Position numbers and translations under genes: made by a program
Assembly (NCBI GenBank): GCA_963556695.1
Contig: CAUWAG010000007.1
Span: 3,410,001-3,474,000 of the forward strand
Direction: 5' to 3'
DNA length: 64,000 nucleotides
Source of the DNA: Anthostomella pinea
Taxonomy: Eukaryota > Ascomycota > Sordariomycetes > Xylariales > Xylariaceae
In this document: piece by piece, positions 22,237 to 32,741 of the stretch
Layout of the letters: each line of letters opens with the position of its first letter
Position numbering within the stretch: position 1 is the stretch's first letter
The notes under the pieces: model-generated
Databases searched by the model: none
Told to the model about the DNA's origin: nothing
The model's input: only the letters and a program-made list of their open reading frames with translations

Positions 22237-23586
22237 ATTAAGTGGATGTGGTTGAAGTTAGAATTGGCAGGTAACAGCTGATACCGTCTCTTCTGTCAAA
22301 GGCTGGGTTATTGGACAAAGTAAGACTTGACAGCACGCGACAAGGTGGGAAACCGAGGCTATGTAACAAGCGGTCAAGCAATGACACCTGGAACCGGTGG
22401 CTCGGATACTTCAACGGCCGAGATATCGACTGCAGGAGGCGTAACGGGGGCGCGTTGGTAAAAGAACGACTCCAGGTCAACTTCTGTTCTGCTTGTCTTG
22501 TGGCAACAATGACACTTAAGGAGAGTCAAACGATTGACAGCTGGTGAACCATCCCAGCGGCAAGAAAGCAATTGGATCGGTTAGGTATTAGGTACCTGAT
22601 AGGAAGAGTAGAAGACGTCAAGACTTGAGAGATGAGTGAGGTTCCATTTCCCATGCCCAGCCACCTCCAGGCTCCAGCTGCACCTCGCACCAGCCCGGTT
22701 ACAGCTGGAGGCACACAGGCTCGCTCAGCATGACGTCCATGTTACATGACGAGGGGTGAAACTTGCCCCTTGATACGGCAGGTGGGATGGTGGGGCCCGG
22801 GGGTTCACCTCGCTGTCCAGTGTCCACTTCGCTCAGGCTGAGGGACCCAATGATCCCTGTAGCTGGACGGATTTGGCTGGGCCTTCCGGTGGCCGAACTC
22901 TCCCCTCCCGTGGGACGTGGGACGGGCAGATGCGATGGCGGGGACCGACAGCCTGGCAGGCCTGACGTAGAAAGAGTAGAGTTCTTCAGTGGGCGTAATG
23001 TTGGATGTGATTAACCGTTGATTGGAGGCGTACCTGCGCTGTCAGGCACAAGAGATCTATGGGCGGTCATTGAAGATAAGGTAGTACCACCAGGTACTGC
23101 ATCATGAGTCATCATCGTGTCGCATCCAATCACAGCTGGAGGGCAGATGGTGAAGCAAAAGCCAACCTCGCCGCTGCCTCGTAACGGACCTGCCAACCTC
23201 GTAACAGGAAGCACCGTCCTGACGGTTGACCCCCTGGCCTTTGCAAGCCTACCGTCGACCACTTGGCCACGATACCATCGCCAAGTCGGTTATCACTCCA
23301 TCCAAAAACCTGGAGAAATTAGGGGACGGGCGCATGGCAAGGTGGAATTACACATGCATGTGAAAATTCCGCCCCCAAGGTGGCACCACAATAATCAAAG
23401 TGGGAAGCGCGACTCCACTTGCCGTGAAGACAGATTTCGACAGCACGCAAGGAAGACGATTCCCGAGGAAGGATCAGATGGACGATTCTCACTGATGAGT
23501 TTTCTGCAGACTGCCAGACAACCTTGAAGACGGACGGTCCTCCAGCGACAATACGGACTTCCCGCATCAATCGATTGTTCGAAGCC
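22237..23586. other. Divergent promoter region of the type III PKS and the small membrane protein
   Basis: About 1.35 kb with GC-rich tracts (for example ggtggggcccggggg near 22790) and no supported gene. A shared bidirectional promoter is plausible but unproven. Confidence 0.45.
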
Positions 23587-23979
23587 ATGCACGCAGCCGA
23601 GCTACCCTTCGCCGTCCATGGCATTATCGAGACAGTCGCGGCTCTGTCCTTCATCTTCAACCCCGAGAAGCAGCTTCCAGGATGCACGCCAGCCGCAAAG
23701 CTCATCTTGCGCCAATACGGCGGCCTTCTGCTGGCTTCCGGCTTGGTGTGCCTGGCAGTCCTGATTGAACCCGGCTTCAACGACTTGAAGAAGATGCTTG
23801 CGATGGCGATGGGGAGCTACCATGCGTGGCCCTGCTATCGCGCGTATGTGCGCATTCGACAGGATACCGACTCGAATACGATGGGGGGCTCTGCCCTGGG
23901 TGGCCCTTCTTTGCATTTGGTGGTGCACCTGATCTGCCTGGCCATGTTCGCGTTTGCTGCGGCATCACCAACGGCTTGA
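23587..23979 (+). CDS. Small multi-pass membrane protein of unknown function
   Basis: A single exon gives 130 aa from ATG 23587. The in-frame sequence continues upstream, but the Met at 23587 directly precedes the conserved-looking HAAELPFAVHGIIE opening. Three to four hydrophobic segments are present: about residues 11-25, 45-65, 70-88 and 105-128. Notable features are an early His/Glu pair, QYGGLLLASG and GSYHAWPCYRAY. I do not recognise a named family. Its codon use and even hydrophobic spacing argue for a real gene. It lies divergent to the type III PKS, so it may serve the same pathway (membrane partner or transport), which is inference from position only. Confidence 0.65.
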   Translation: MHAAELPFAVHGIIETVAALSFIFNPEKQLPGCTPAAKLILRQYGGLLLASGLVCLAVLIEPGFNDLKKMLAMAMGSYHAWPCYRAYVRIRQDTDSNTMGGSALGGPSLHLVVHLICLAMFAFAAASPTA

Positions 23980-24381
23980 AGGGGAACCTGACGCATCGTC
24001 GTAGCAACCGACCGGCCCTGACTGCCTCCAGTCCCTTCTTGGAACTTCTCGCATGAGACAGCTTGCGGAGACAAAGCCTTTTTCAGCGTGGTTGAATTCC
24101 ACGGTCTACTGATAGCATCCGACAAAGAGTCTGGCATGAGATGCTTTCATCCAACCACAAAGATAGCGACAGGGAGCTCAGTACTTTTCCCGGGCATCGC
24201 TATGAAGTGGCAGGGCTTTATGTTGCTTCATCAATCGCTAGTTGGATGTTGCTTGATGGGAGACCATCAGGACATCCCGCCAAACACTACGAGACCCTTC
24301 ATGTCCTAGCTTGCCCACAGTCTTCTTACCTTTTGACCAGCACCCATACTACACACATCGGCCTGTTGCACCCTTACAATC
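23980..24381. other. Intergenic, no gene seen
   Basis: No supported coding sequence; it forms the promoter of the following small gene. Confidence 0.4.
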
Positions 24382-24636
24382 ATGTGCCACTACCTCTATA
24401 TCAATACGCTCTGCGGTCGCTGCCGTGGCGCGTTGGCATCGCCAGAGTACCAACCGCGCAGCTGTCAGGAGGCCAAGGATTTCGGCGAGTTCGGTGCGTG
24501 CGAACATTGTGCGGGCCATTTCAGGAATCCCATCGTGGAGATGATTGAGGACGACGATAAAGAGTTCTGCGGTTCATGTGCCAGCAGAGAGAGTCGTGCC
24601 CTCATTTCACCACCTGCCTCAGAAGCATCCTGCTGA
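24382..24636 (+). CDS. Small Cys-rich protein, possible zinc-binding
   Basis: An 84-aa intronless frame starts at ATG 24382. It carries paired Cys: CGRC at about residues 11-14, a single Cys at 28, CEHC at 40-43 and CGSC near 63-66, with a His (GHF) just after the third cluster, a layout that could bind two zinc ions. An acidic stretch (EMIEDDDKE) separates the last two clusters. The start MCHYLYIN resembles short fungal proteins that begin MCxYxY and carry similar Cys pairs, but I cannot name a domain. No signal peptide is present. Confidence 0.5.
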   Translation: MCHYLYINTLCGRCRGALASPEYQPRSCQEAKDFGEFGACEHCAGHFRNPIVEMIEDDDKEFCGSCASRESRALISPPASEASC

Positions 24637-25706
24637 ACTCGAGCCTGCCATGGCGCTACCGGTACCGCCTTGGAGGCAGGAAAAGAAGGCACTGTGGACG
24701 CTACCCGTGCAAAGGTATTAGCTACGCGAAGGCAGTTCTCGTGGGCTATGCATAGGCGGTCGTCTGGGACACCTGTCGGAAAACACCAGGATGGATCATT
24801 GGGGCACTGTGTCTGCACTTAGGTCACAGATAGTTCATGGGCGTCGCTCAATAAACAGTCAACCTCTGCCTCTTCTGTCCCGTGGAACAGCGTCGCCAAC
24901 TACGATGCCTCGCGTCATTTCCGTGAGCATGAGCTCGATGGCGACTCGGATGGCACACAAGGTCCCGTGTGGAATGGGTATCAGAGCCTCCGCTCTCTTT
25001 TCTATGGAGTGCACTCGGTCAGGCGACCGCAGAGGGAAGTCGAGGGACCAACTACGCCACTCCTGTCGAGGATGACGTGATCAATGTCCGCCCTTCGCAG
25101 AATGTGCGAAGGCATAAGCCGTGGGATGCTGTACCGGATTTGGGTGGCTGTGGCGGAGACGATAAAGTATGCCGCAGGCAAAGATGACATTGACAGGGCA
25201 AAGTTTGCGGAGCCATCGGGATGTCTGCATCAGGAAATTTTGCCTTAGTCATACAATCTCTCACTCTTCGCGTGTGCCTGCCCGCCTGCGCTGGGTCCGT
25301 CCTGGAGTGTCCCGAGGTTGCAGATGCGAATCCTGTAGCATTCACTGTCACCTTCATTCACCAACAATCATTTATGAATGGATTCAGAAGATGATATTAT
25401 GGCCCGGTGAATTGTATGCTGCAAACCTGTTGTGATTGGAGTTGCGCAAACACGAACACAAACACAAACACCACCATCTCATGTCATGACAGACCGAGTG
25501 TCGGCTAACTTCGACGTTCAAGTTGTCTCCCCGAGGTATCAAAGTCACTGTGCAAATCATGCACGCAACTGCCCTAACTCGGATTCACATCCGACATCAC
25601 ACACCAACATCACAACACCCGCCTTCCTTCTCAACACCGACATCTGCGAGCACGCCACGACCAAACCGCCCTCTCGTCAGCCAGTCAAACCACGCATTCA
25701 AACATC
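24637..25706. other. Intergenic, no gene seen
   Basis: Several short overlapping frames exist, but none has coding character or splice support. The right end (25440-25700) is CA-rich and looks like the leader of the following gene. Confidence 0.45.
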
Positions 25707-26566
25707 ATGAAGGTATGCTGCACCGTCACGGTCGACTGTAACAATGTGCTGACATCTCTGAGCAGACTGGAGTCATGATTGCCCTCGTGGCCATGGCGGC
25801 TACCGCTGCATCACCTCCTCGAGATCGACTTGACAAGAAGAACATCGAGCTCCCCATCCAGTACGACACCAACTACCCTGCTCTGGGCTGCGGCAACTCC
25901 AAACCCACGGTCAGTTGCACGGCCTACTCAACGTTGTGCACAAAGGATGCACAGGTGCAGCCTGGCAAGAACGACTGGTGCAACGATTATTGTCACTGTG
26001 TTCGCACCGAGAGCCCCCAGAAGAACGCTCCGGCCGGCACTGAGTCCATCGATGACGTTTCCTCGCAACAGGTTCACCAGCCTCAGAACCACGTTCGCGA
26101 CTCCCCGCTCCAGCTGCAGTGCTGGTCCCCCGAGGGTGGAAATGCCACGACCAGCTACTGCCAGCAAGCAGGCGCGTTCTGTAGCCCTGACGGCGATGTC
26201 ACGGGCTCAATCGAAGGCCACTGTTACACCTTCTGCCACTGCAAGCCCAACACCACTGCCAATGCCACTACAACCACCAGTCAGCCAACTACAACTACAA
26301 CTCACGCGACCGCCTCCAGCCTGGTCCTTCCCACCGACCACAACATCCCGCCCCGACGCGGACGCGGCAAGCGCCAGGGTTTCGAGCCGGGCCCCGACTC
26401 CAATTACCCGGTTGACGACTTGCAGCTGAAGTGCGGCGAGATGACCGTCGGTTGCTCGAAGTATGTCCATTGTCTGGCTGATGGCGAGATTGTGGGGTCG
26501 GGTGATGAGAGTGGGTTCTGCAAGGAGGTCTGTCATTGCGAGGGTACGCGTGCGCTGCCGAAGTAG
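25707..26566 (+). CDS. Secreted Cys-rich protein with three repeated six-Cys modules
   Basis: The two exons are a 6-nt first exon (25707-25712, encoding MK) and 25766-26566; the total is 268 aa. Splicing creates an N-terminal signal peptide (MK then TGVMIALVAMAATAAS). Three similar modules follow at about residues 45-85, 115-160 and 218-258. Each starts with L-x-C, has spaced Cys and ends in C-x3-CHC (CNDYCHC, CYTFCHC, CKEVCHC). Modules 2 and 3 are separated by a Thr-rich, O-glycosylation-like linker and RGRGKRQG, a Kex2-type dibasic site; a KK pair also precedes module 1. Both dibasic sites are followed by similar spacers ending in a D-x-NYP motif. No named domain is recognised; a structural wall protein or an effector-like role is possible. 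Confidence 0.8.
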
Positions 26567-26990
26567 TCAGAGGCAGAATTACACGGAGTGTTGGCGTAAC
26601 CTTGGAAGTATGGCGTTGTGCCGGAATACGTTGCGTATGTAGCTACACCTCTTGCTTTCATATAGGTATTGCGCGAGTCCAAGAGCGCCACGCCTGGAAT
26701 TTCTCTGGAAGGCTAGCTTACGAGTAACATGATCACTTCAAAACGCGTTTCACTGGAGTACAGACTTCTATGATCCGAGCTAGGATGATGGCACCTCATT
26801 GCCAGTGACTGTGACTGTGGAAAACTAAACGAGTGGCAAATCGAGAAAAAGAACTGTGGGAGGGAAAACAAGTGAAAAACTAAACGAGTGGCGAACCAAG
26901 AAAAAGAACCGTGGGAGGCAAAATAAAGAAAGAAATGCCGAGGAGGACGGTACCAAGTGTCACCTGCTCGTGACGAAGCAAAAATCCCTA
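26567..26990. other. Intergenic with a 55-bp tandem duplication
   Basis: Contains the repeat listed separately and nothing else that can be supported. Confidence 0.5.
26821..26930 (+). repeat. 55-bp tandem repeat, two diverged copies
   Basis: Copies start at 26821 and 26876 and share aaaactaaacgagtggc, gagaaaaagaa or its variant, and gtgggagg. Most differences are transitions. Confidence 0.8.
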
Positions 26991-27833
26991 TCACTCATGG
27001 GATGAGCCCCTCGACAGCGACAGCCCCCTGTATACTTCATATAGAAACCGGTCATCGTCTTCCCCACCACCAGACTGCTCCTCCATCATATCCCAGAACT
27101 CTTCGTTGAAAATAAGAACATTCATAAGCGTGGGTGAATCGCGTTGATCCTCGTCATGCGGTACGTGTCGTTCGAACAATGCCAACAGCGTCAGACTCAT
27201 GCTCGATCAAGGTGCCGAGCAGATCATGGCCAGGCAGCGCGTCGCGATCCGACAGCGCATTCAGACGTAAAGGAAACGGCTCGACTCCTCTCAAGGTTAA
27301 TTGACCAACAGTGAGATCGAGGGTCACTAGGGGTTCATGCTTCAAACCCAGGTAATTGAGTGCCGCGGCACGATCCAGCCATTCCCATGCGATAGTCGTT
27401 GCAGTGGCTCCTCCTCTGGCAGCTTCCAGTATGGCCGAGTTGGGGTAGAAGGAATCGCCGATATCGACGATGGCGTATCCGTCCTTATAATGTGCCACGG
27501 TGCCCAGGTAAATCTGTGTCGGGACCTCGAATTCCTTTTTGGGGTCGGTGGCAGCGGTCTCTTTAGACTCGAGGAGGCATTGGTGATGTGGGTTGTACTT
27601 TCGGCTGGCTTGGCGGCGGCGGTGATCAGGTATAGCCTTCCGTTGACGTGCACGATGCAGCTGCCGGTCACCATGCGATCCTTCCGGACGGGCGATACGG
27701 GTGTCTCTTTGGCGAAGCAGAGATACCGGGGTAGATGCAAGTCGTGGAAGCCCTTCTTGTTTTCGTTGGAGAGTACCCAGTCTCCGAGTCCTACCAGTGG
27801 AGGAGGAGAAGAAGATGAAGAGGAAGAAGACAT
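26991..27833 (-). pseudogene. Frameshifted gene of unknown function
   Basis: Starting at ATG 27833 (a Ser run followed by PPPLVGLGDWVLSNEN), the coding-like frame ends usefully near 27605, where a one-base shift is needed to reach a second coding frame (KEFEVPTQIYLGTVAHYKDG). A second shift near 27190 leads into the last frame (SLTLLALFERHVPHDEDQ), which ends at 26991-26993. No GT-AG pair of normal fungal length bridges either point. An intact version would be about 275 aa. TGSCIVHVNGRLYLITAA near residue 60 is faintly reminiscent of the start of a trypsin-fold protein, but no catalytic triad can be assigned. Two indels suggest a pseudogene; sequencing error is the alternative. Confidence 0.55.
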
Positions 27834-28450
27834 GATTATGAGGGTATGGGTTGTGTTGGTTGTTGGTCGGTGCCGAAGATGGAGATGCTCTGCTAGGGGT
27901 GTGCAGGAAGGATGAGGCATATGGCATACTTTTTTGGTAGACAGCTGTGACTTATATGGACAATCTGTCTGGGCCATTCCAAAATGTCGAGTCGTACTAT
28001 TGGTGACTCAATTCCGAGTTCCCCTTTGACCCTCGGTTTCGAGACAGGCGGGCGGCCCAACCAACACGACTCCTCTTTGTTCCCTTCTTGCGCAACCCCA
28101 ACGTCCGCAATGCCGCCCTCGGCCAGGCTTGTGGTTCGAAGCCACGAAGTCAATGTATTGTGATTATCTGTCACCGAGGTCACGCCTGTGGGGTGAGTAT
28201 ATGCCCCTACTGCATTCACCCATGCTGTCCAGTGACTTCGTATCAGAGGTAGGCATAACCCCTTGTTAATCTTGCCTTGCATTCTGCGATTGATATTGCA
28301 CCTGTCAACAAACAGTCCCTATCACTGTACCGGATTGCCGTACATGTTCGATTCATAATCGTATCACCGAATAACAACACCATCCCATTCCACTCCCATT
28401 CCCCTGCCGAGATCCCATACGCATCCACGCACCCGCCCAAACACTCCCCT
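27834..28450. other. Intergenic, no gene seen
   Basis: Promoter of the relic on the left and 3' flank of the ABM-fold gene on the right. A T-arm-like string at about 28129-28143 does not belong to a tRNA. Confidence 0.45.
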
Positions 28451-28777
28451 TCACTTCAGCAGCGCCTCCTCTCCGGACTTAGGAGCCAGCTCCTCGAATC
28501 TCCGCAAGTCCATATCCTTTTCCAGCAGCGGGATGACGAAGGGGTCAAAGGTCTTCCAGTAGGGGTTCTCGAGGTGGTACTTCTGGCTGCCCTCGTTCTC
28601 GTAGCGCTCCACGATGGTGAAGTCCCGCGGGTCGTGCACCGACTGCATGACGAACCACGACAGCGTCTCCTTGTCCTGCGAGTAGATGGCCGACGCCTCG
28701 TTGAGCTTGGCGTGCAGCTTGTCGATGGTTTCTTGGCCGGCCTTGGCGCGGAGGTGCACGACGATTGTGTAGACCAT
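28451..28777 (-). CDS. ABM-fold (antibiotic biosynthesis monooxygenase-like) small protein
   Basis: A single-exon 108-aa frame starts at ATG 28777. It opens MVYTIVVHLRAKAG, a beta strand typical of dimeric alpha-beta-barrel ABM proteins, and continues with ETLSWFVMQSVHDPRDFTIV and RYENEGSQKYHLENPYW, the strand-helix pattern (W-x-V-x2-x4-P-x-x-F and H-x-x-x-P) seen in this fold. Family members act as cofactor-free monooxygenases or small-molecule-binding scaffolds; some are stand-alone stress proteins. There is no signal peptide, so it is cytosolic. Length and motif order are typical. Confidence 0.85.
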   Translation of the reverse strand: MVYTIVVHLRAKAGQETIDKLHAKLNEASAIYSQDKETLSWFVMQSVHDPRDFTIVERYENEGSQKYHLENPYWKTFDPFVIPLLEKDMDLRRFEELAPKSGEEALLK

Positions 28778-29430
28778 TTTGATGCTGGTTGGTTTGAGGC
28801 GAGGTTTGGTGTTTGTATGTTTGGACAGGATTTAGGTTGATGTTGAGAGCGTGTTGGGTCAGCGCTGGCTGGTCTCTGATTTTTTTGACTTTGGGTAGTG
28901 AGGGTTGCGGTCTGTCGTGGAACGGGCTCGCTCCGCACCGGCATATGGATCACGGTGAAAAACTTGCGCGCGCCGGTGATCGGACAGGCGGAGCCACCTA
29001 AGAGCATATAGTTCGGACTAATGCCGAGGCTAGAACCGGACAACATTTCACACTGTACCTAGAACTCAGACGAAGTCGTGGATATCACGTGGTCATTCGG
29101 TCAGTCTTTCAATCCCCGACAGCGTCTGAGGTCATCATGGTTCAGAACAACCCAGTCGCAGTGACTTTGCAGTGGATGTGAATCATCCGTGATCGCTCGG
29201 TCAAAAAAGGCAGCGCGGTGATGAAGCTGGGGGAAGCCCCCGAGCATGAAAAGTAAGTTACAGGCATTGCTGACTTACTAAAACGAGAAGAGTATACAAG
29301 AATATAGATGGTTGTGTCCCTTCGAGAGACAGCAACCGTCATCTCTCCTGCACCAACCTCACCGGATCCCGTACTCCCACCAGCCATTCCATACCTCAAG
29401 CGTTGAGGATTCCCGCCCGTTCCATCTGTC
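28778..29430. other. Intergenic, no gene seen
   Basis: No coding pattern, repeat or RNA gene was recognised. Confidence 0.5.
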
Positions 29431-30564
29431 TCAGGCGATGAGGCCAAAGAACTTGAGCATCACCGGCACGTTGGGGGGAGCAATGTGACCAACGCCCTCA
29501 CCAAAGAAGCCCTGCAGCTGGGTGCCATCACCGTAGACCTCCTGTGTGTACTCCGCCGACGGGTTTCCAGTGACATTCTTGCTCCAGGGCACATCCAGCA
29601 CATTCGACCACTGCTTGAGCGCCTCGGCCGCCGCCGCCGGATATACGAGGGTATCGGCAAGCCCGTGGACGATCATCATGCGTGGCCTTCTGCCCGTGTA
29701 GCCCGGGTACGAGTTGCGGACAAAGTTGCCCCATTCTTCCGGCGTGTGAGACAGACCTTGGGCGCATGTCTGGTTGGCTGAGGCGGGGGTCGCACTTTCG
29801 GTCCCGGCGAAGCATGCGTCTGCTACGCCGGAGTAGGCGGCTCCGGCCTCGAAGACGTCGGGGTAACTGCCGGCCATCACGTTGGTCATCATGGCGCCGG
29901 ATGAACCGCCCATCACGTAGACTTTGCTTGCGTCGCCCTGGTATGTTGATAATGTGTAGTTGACCTCGCTGATGATGCCCTTCGCGTCACCGCCTTGCCC
30001 GTGGGTGAGGGACGCTGCATTGTTCACTACACAGTCACCCAGGTTAGCGAGATCCAACAGTATGAGTATTATTCAGTCTTCTGGCATTCGCCGTAGCTGT
30101 TCGGGCTTCCTAGCTACTGGATCTCAGAACAGAAACAGGATGGGGTCAGTGCGTACTGCATATGGTTAGCGTCGGCCGCGATTCACAGATAGTTTTCGTT
30201 ATACACACCCGTCCCAGCAGTTGCTCAAGTGGGTGGTGGCCGGGTAGACCAGGATGAAGCCGTTCGAGTCGGCATAAGACGGCAGTTCGGTGGCTGAAAA
30301 CCACTGCTGGCCCGTAACGCCGCATGGATGAAGCTGATGTGCAAGGTTCACTGAGCTATCACATCAAACATCAATGAGAATAGGGTGAAGAGATCGAAGA
30401 CGTACAGCCACGACGACAGCGGGGTTGGTAGCTACTTGGTCCGGGACGTATATGTACATCTGAATATCGGTGGGATTGTCGCCGAAACTCATGACCTCAA
30501 CCAGGGAGGCACATTGCGCAAGGGTCGCGGCCAAAGCCACGGAAAGCAGAGTGCGTAGCTGCAT
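29431..30564 (-). CDS. Secreted CE1-type esterase (acetyl xylan / feruloyl esterase, PHB-depolymerase fold), splice or frame problem
   Basis: Exons 30406-30564 and 30209-30333 join cleanly (PAVVVALHPCGVTGQQW). A third exon from 30026 to 29431 carries the nucleophile GGSSGAMMTN, GAAYSGV, and the C-terminal GEGVGHIAP with the catalytic His. Residues 1-19 are a signal peptide. The protein should be about 292 aa, the usual length. The junction of exons 2 and 3 does not work as GT-AG: the family pattern NCWDV plus N-x2-SLTHG needs the exon to end GACG, but the sequence reads GACGGGTGTG, leaving one G too many. Splicing at GACGG would shift the frame and stop soon after. This may be a one-base insertion (young pseudogene), an assembly error or a non-canonical site. 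Known members de-acetylate xylan or release ferulate from plant walls. Confidence 0.75.
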
Positions 30565-30757
30565 TGTGAGACAATGTGATATGACAAAGACTAGATGTGA
30601 AAGGCGTTCGGCTTCTGGAGATGGAATTTCCCCAGAATCCTCTCATGCTGCGGGAGGCCACAGCTGAAGTTTATATCTTACCCCGAACCCCGGAACGAGA
30701 CCGGCGAACAGTGGCATCGCAAGGCATGCCGTTCAAAGAGACGGAGGTCGATCCGAC

Positions 30758-30832
30758 TTCACGGCAGTCCAGCCCGGTAGACTGAAGATCTCGGTTCAGC
30801 TTCACGGCAGTTTAGCCCGGTATACTGGAGTT
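30758..30832 (+). repeat. Direct repeat, about 33 bp, two copies
   Basis: Both copies share cttcacggcagt, then agcccggta, then actg. Copy 1 has cc where copy 2 has tt, the kind of C-to-T difference that RIP would leave, although two copies this short are below the usual RIP length. Confidence 0.6.
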
Positions 30833-31359
30833 CCTTGGCACCCCGGTTTGGGGGACATTCGGAGACTTGGCGTTGCTCAGTTCCCATTTCGGGACGCGGA
30901 GCCCACAAAGCAGGCAGCTGGCTGGGCACAGGGTAATATAGGGTTACTTTATGGTACGATCTTCCGAAGCCTGCAGCTCGGCACATTATTACTAATCAAT
31001 GTACATGGAACATGCATATTGGAATCGAGTTGCCGGGCATTCAATATGTCTTTCATTGGTGAGAAGCCATCACCACAAGGCACCTTTTTCATCGCCGAAC
31101 CCGGCTTTCCAAGTATCGTGATACCAGTATATGGTGGCTTATGGGACCCAGGGATGAAGCACAATGCTCTGCGCATCTTCGGCGAGGTTGTTGAGGCCTC
31201 CCTCAAGCGGGGAAGCACTATTGCGTGCCGGTAATAGTGGCAGGACCCTGCGTGAGCTACTGTCGTTTGCAAGCAGAGTGTCAATGCCCCACCTTAAATC
31301 GCTCTGCACACACAACAAAATCTTGAGCTGGAATGCGACAACGACAAAAATACCTTCTT

Positions 31360-31785
31360 ATTACCGGTTTAATATCGCACGTATTAATATATATGTATAT
31401 ATAATAATAGCCTTAGATCGTATTTATTAGTACATATTAATATAAATATTTACAACGTTAGTTTAAAAGCGTAATAATTATAAAATGTATTTTTATTGTC
31501 ACTGCCGTTTTATTAATCTTAAAACTATAAAAGAAGTATTAATTTAAGGTATTTAATAAAGTATATTATAACTTAACAAACTTTAAAGATATAAGTAAAT
31601 AAAAATGCTTTTAAAACGTATTTTAAAAAAATTTAATTTTAAAACTACGTAATTTTTTTTTTTTTTCTTTGATATGTCAGTTATTTTTACGTTTATAATT
31701 TCTTTTAAAAATCCGTTAAATTCTGTATATGTATAAACTTCTTATATATCTCTTAAATTAGCTGTATTTTGGTTTATTTAAGGGT
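31360..31785. repeat. AT-rich, TpA-laden block, probable RIP-mutated repeat relic
   Basis: About 425 bp of sharply elevated A+T with many ta dinucleotides (for example tattaatatatatgtatata), a poly-T run near 31651-31666 and almost no cpg, bounded on both sides by normal GC. In Pezizomycotina such islands are usually transposon copies destroyed by repeat-induced point mutation. No element family can be recognised. Confidence 0.6.
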
Positions 31786-32741
31786 GTGATGGTCTGACCT
31801 CCTATCAGGTCTGACATCCCATCTGCAGTGGTCAGTGCACTGCATCAGGTGACCTGGCGCAATGGACGTGTGGCTCCGACTGCCACTGGATTGGGTAATT
31901 GTGGGTCGGACTAAAAGATCTTCTAGCCCACCAGAATTGGCTGATGGACCAAATCTTTCTTTCCTTCTTCACCAAGAGATTATTACACGTACGTAGTAAA
32001 AGCAGGACTTTTACGCCCACTTCACATCTGCGCTTCGTGACAAAGGGGGGGGGAAAATCCTTTTTTTACAATGATTTAATGGAAACCCGCCCTGCTAACG
32101 CTCTGCTTGCAAACAACAGTAAATTGTCTATCTATCTTGATCGCCGGACCGCCCGATCAGGTGGCAAGGCAAGTTGAGCAAGGAATGCCCGACAGAGTAG
32201 ACAACAAACCACTCTGATTTCCTGGCTGTCGCCTGCACGCGACTCAGTCAATCGTTCTGGAACGCTGCACAGTAGGGAGCGGGGGCGTTTACCGCAATTC
32301 ATCAAGGTGAAACACCGATGTGTCAATATCTCCTGACATCCGCAGTCAACCATGCCTCCACCCGGGTTCGCGATCCATCCACTCTCCATAAAAACAAATG
32401 CTGCGACTGTTTCCACTGGCGGCTATATTCAAGGCCTCCAGACCGACAACGTTCTTGAATCTGGCGAGGTGCTGCACAAACCTTGTTATGCTCCACGCCT
32501 CATCCCAACTGCAATGCAGCAACCCAGAGCTCAAATGGACTGCAGGGCAGCTCACTGAATGCAAAACAATTGCCTAGTGTCTTATAGATTACTTGCACCC
32601 CTGTCTGTAGGCATGCTGGCAACGTTAAAACAACAGTTCGTTGTATAATAGACACTAGATCCGCACACGTACTGACTGAACTTGCTCTCATCACCGCTTC
32701 ACGAAGTCTCATTCTCTACACGGTCTTCAACGCTGCTTAAA

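Larger units (their letters stand above)
30565..32741. other. Gene-free region with short repeats and an AT-rich relic
   Basis: It holds the 30758-30832 direct repeat and the 31360-31785 AT-rich block, each listed separately. Flanks at 31790-32700 have normal composition but no supported gene. Confidence 0.55.

Noticed and set aside
28120..28145. T-arm-like string gtggttcgaagccac suggesting a tRNA
   Set aside because: The surrounding 75 bases give no acceptor stem, D arm or anticodon arm, so it is not a tRNA gene.
30848..31234. A 128-codon plus-strand frame beside the AT-rich block
   Set aside because: No motif or codon bias supports it; its second half has no coding character on closer reading.
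31360..31785. AT-rich block as a replication origin or centromere piece
   Set aside because: It is far too short for a regional centromere and shows no origin hallmark; a RIP-mutated repeat is the simpler reading.
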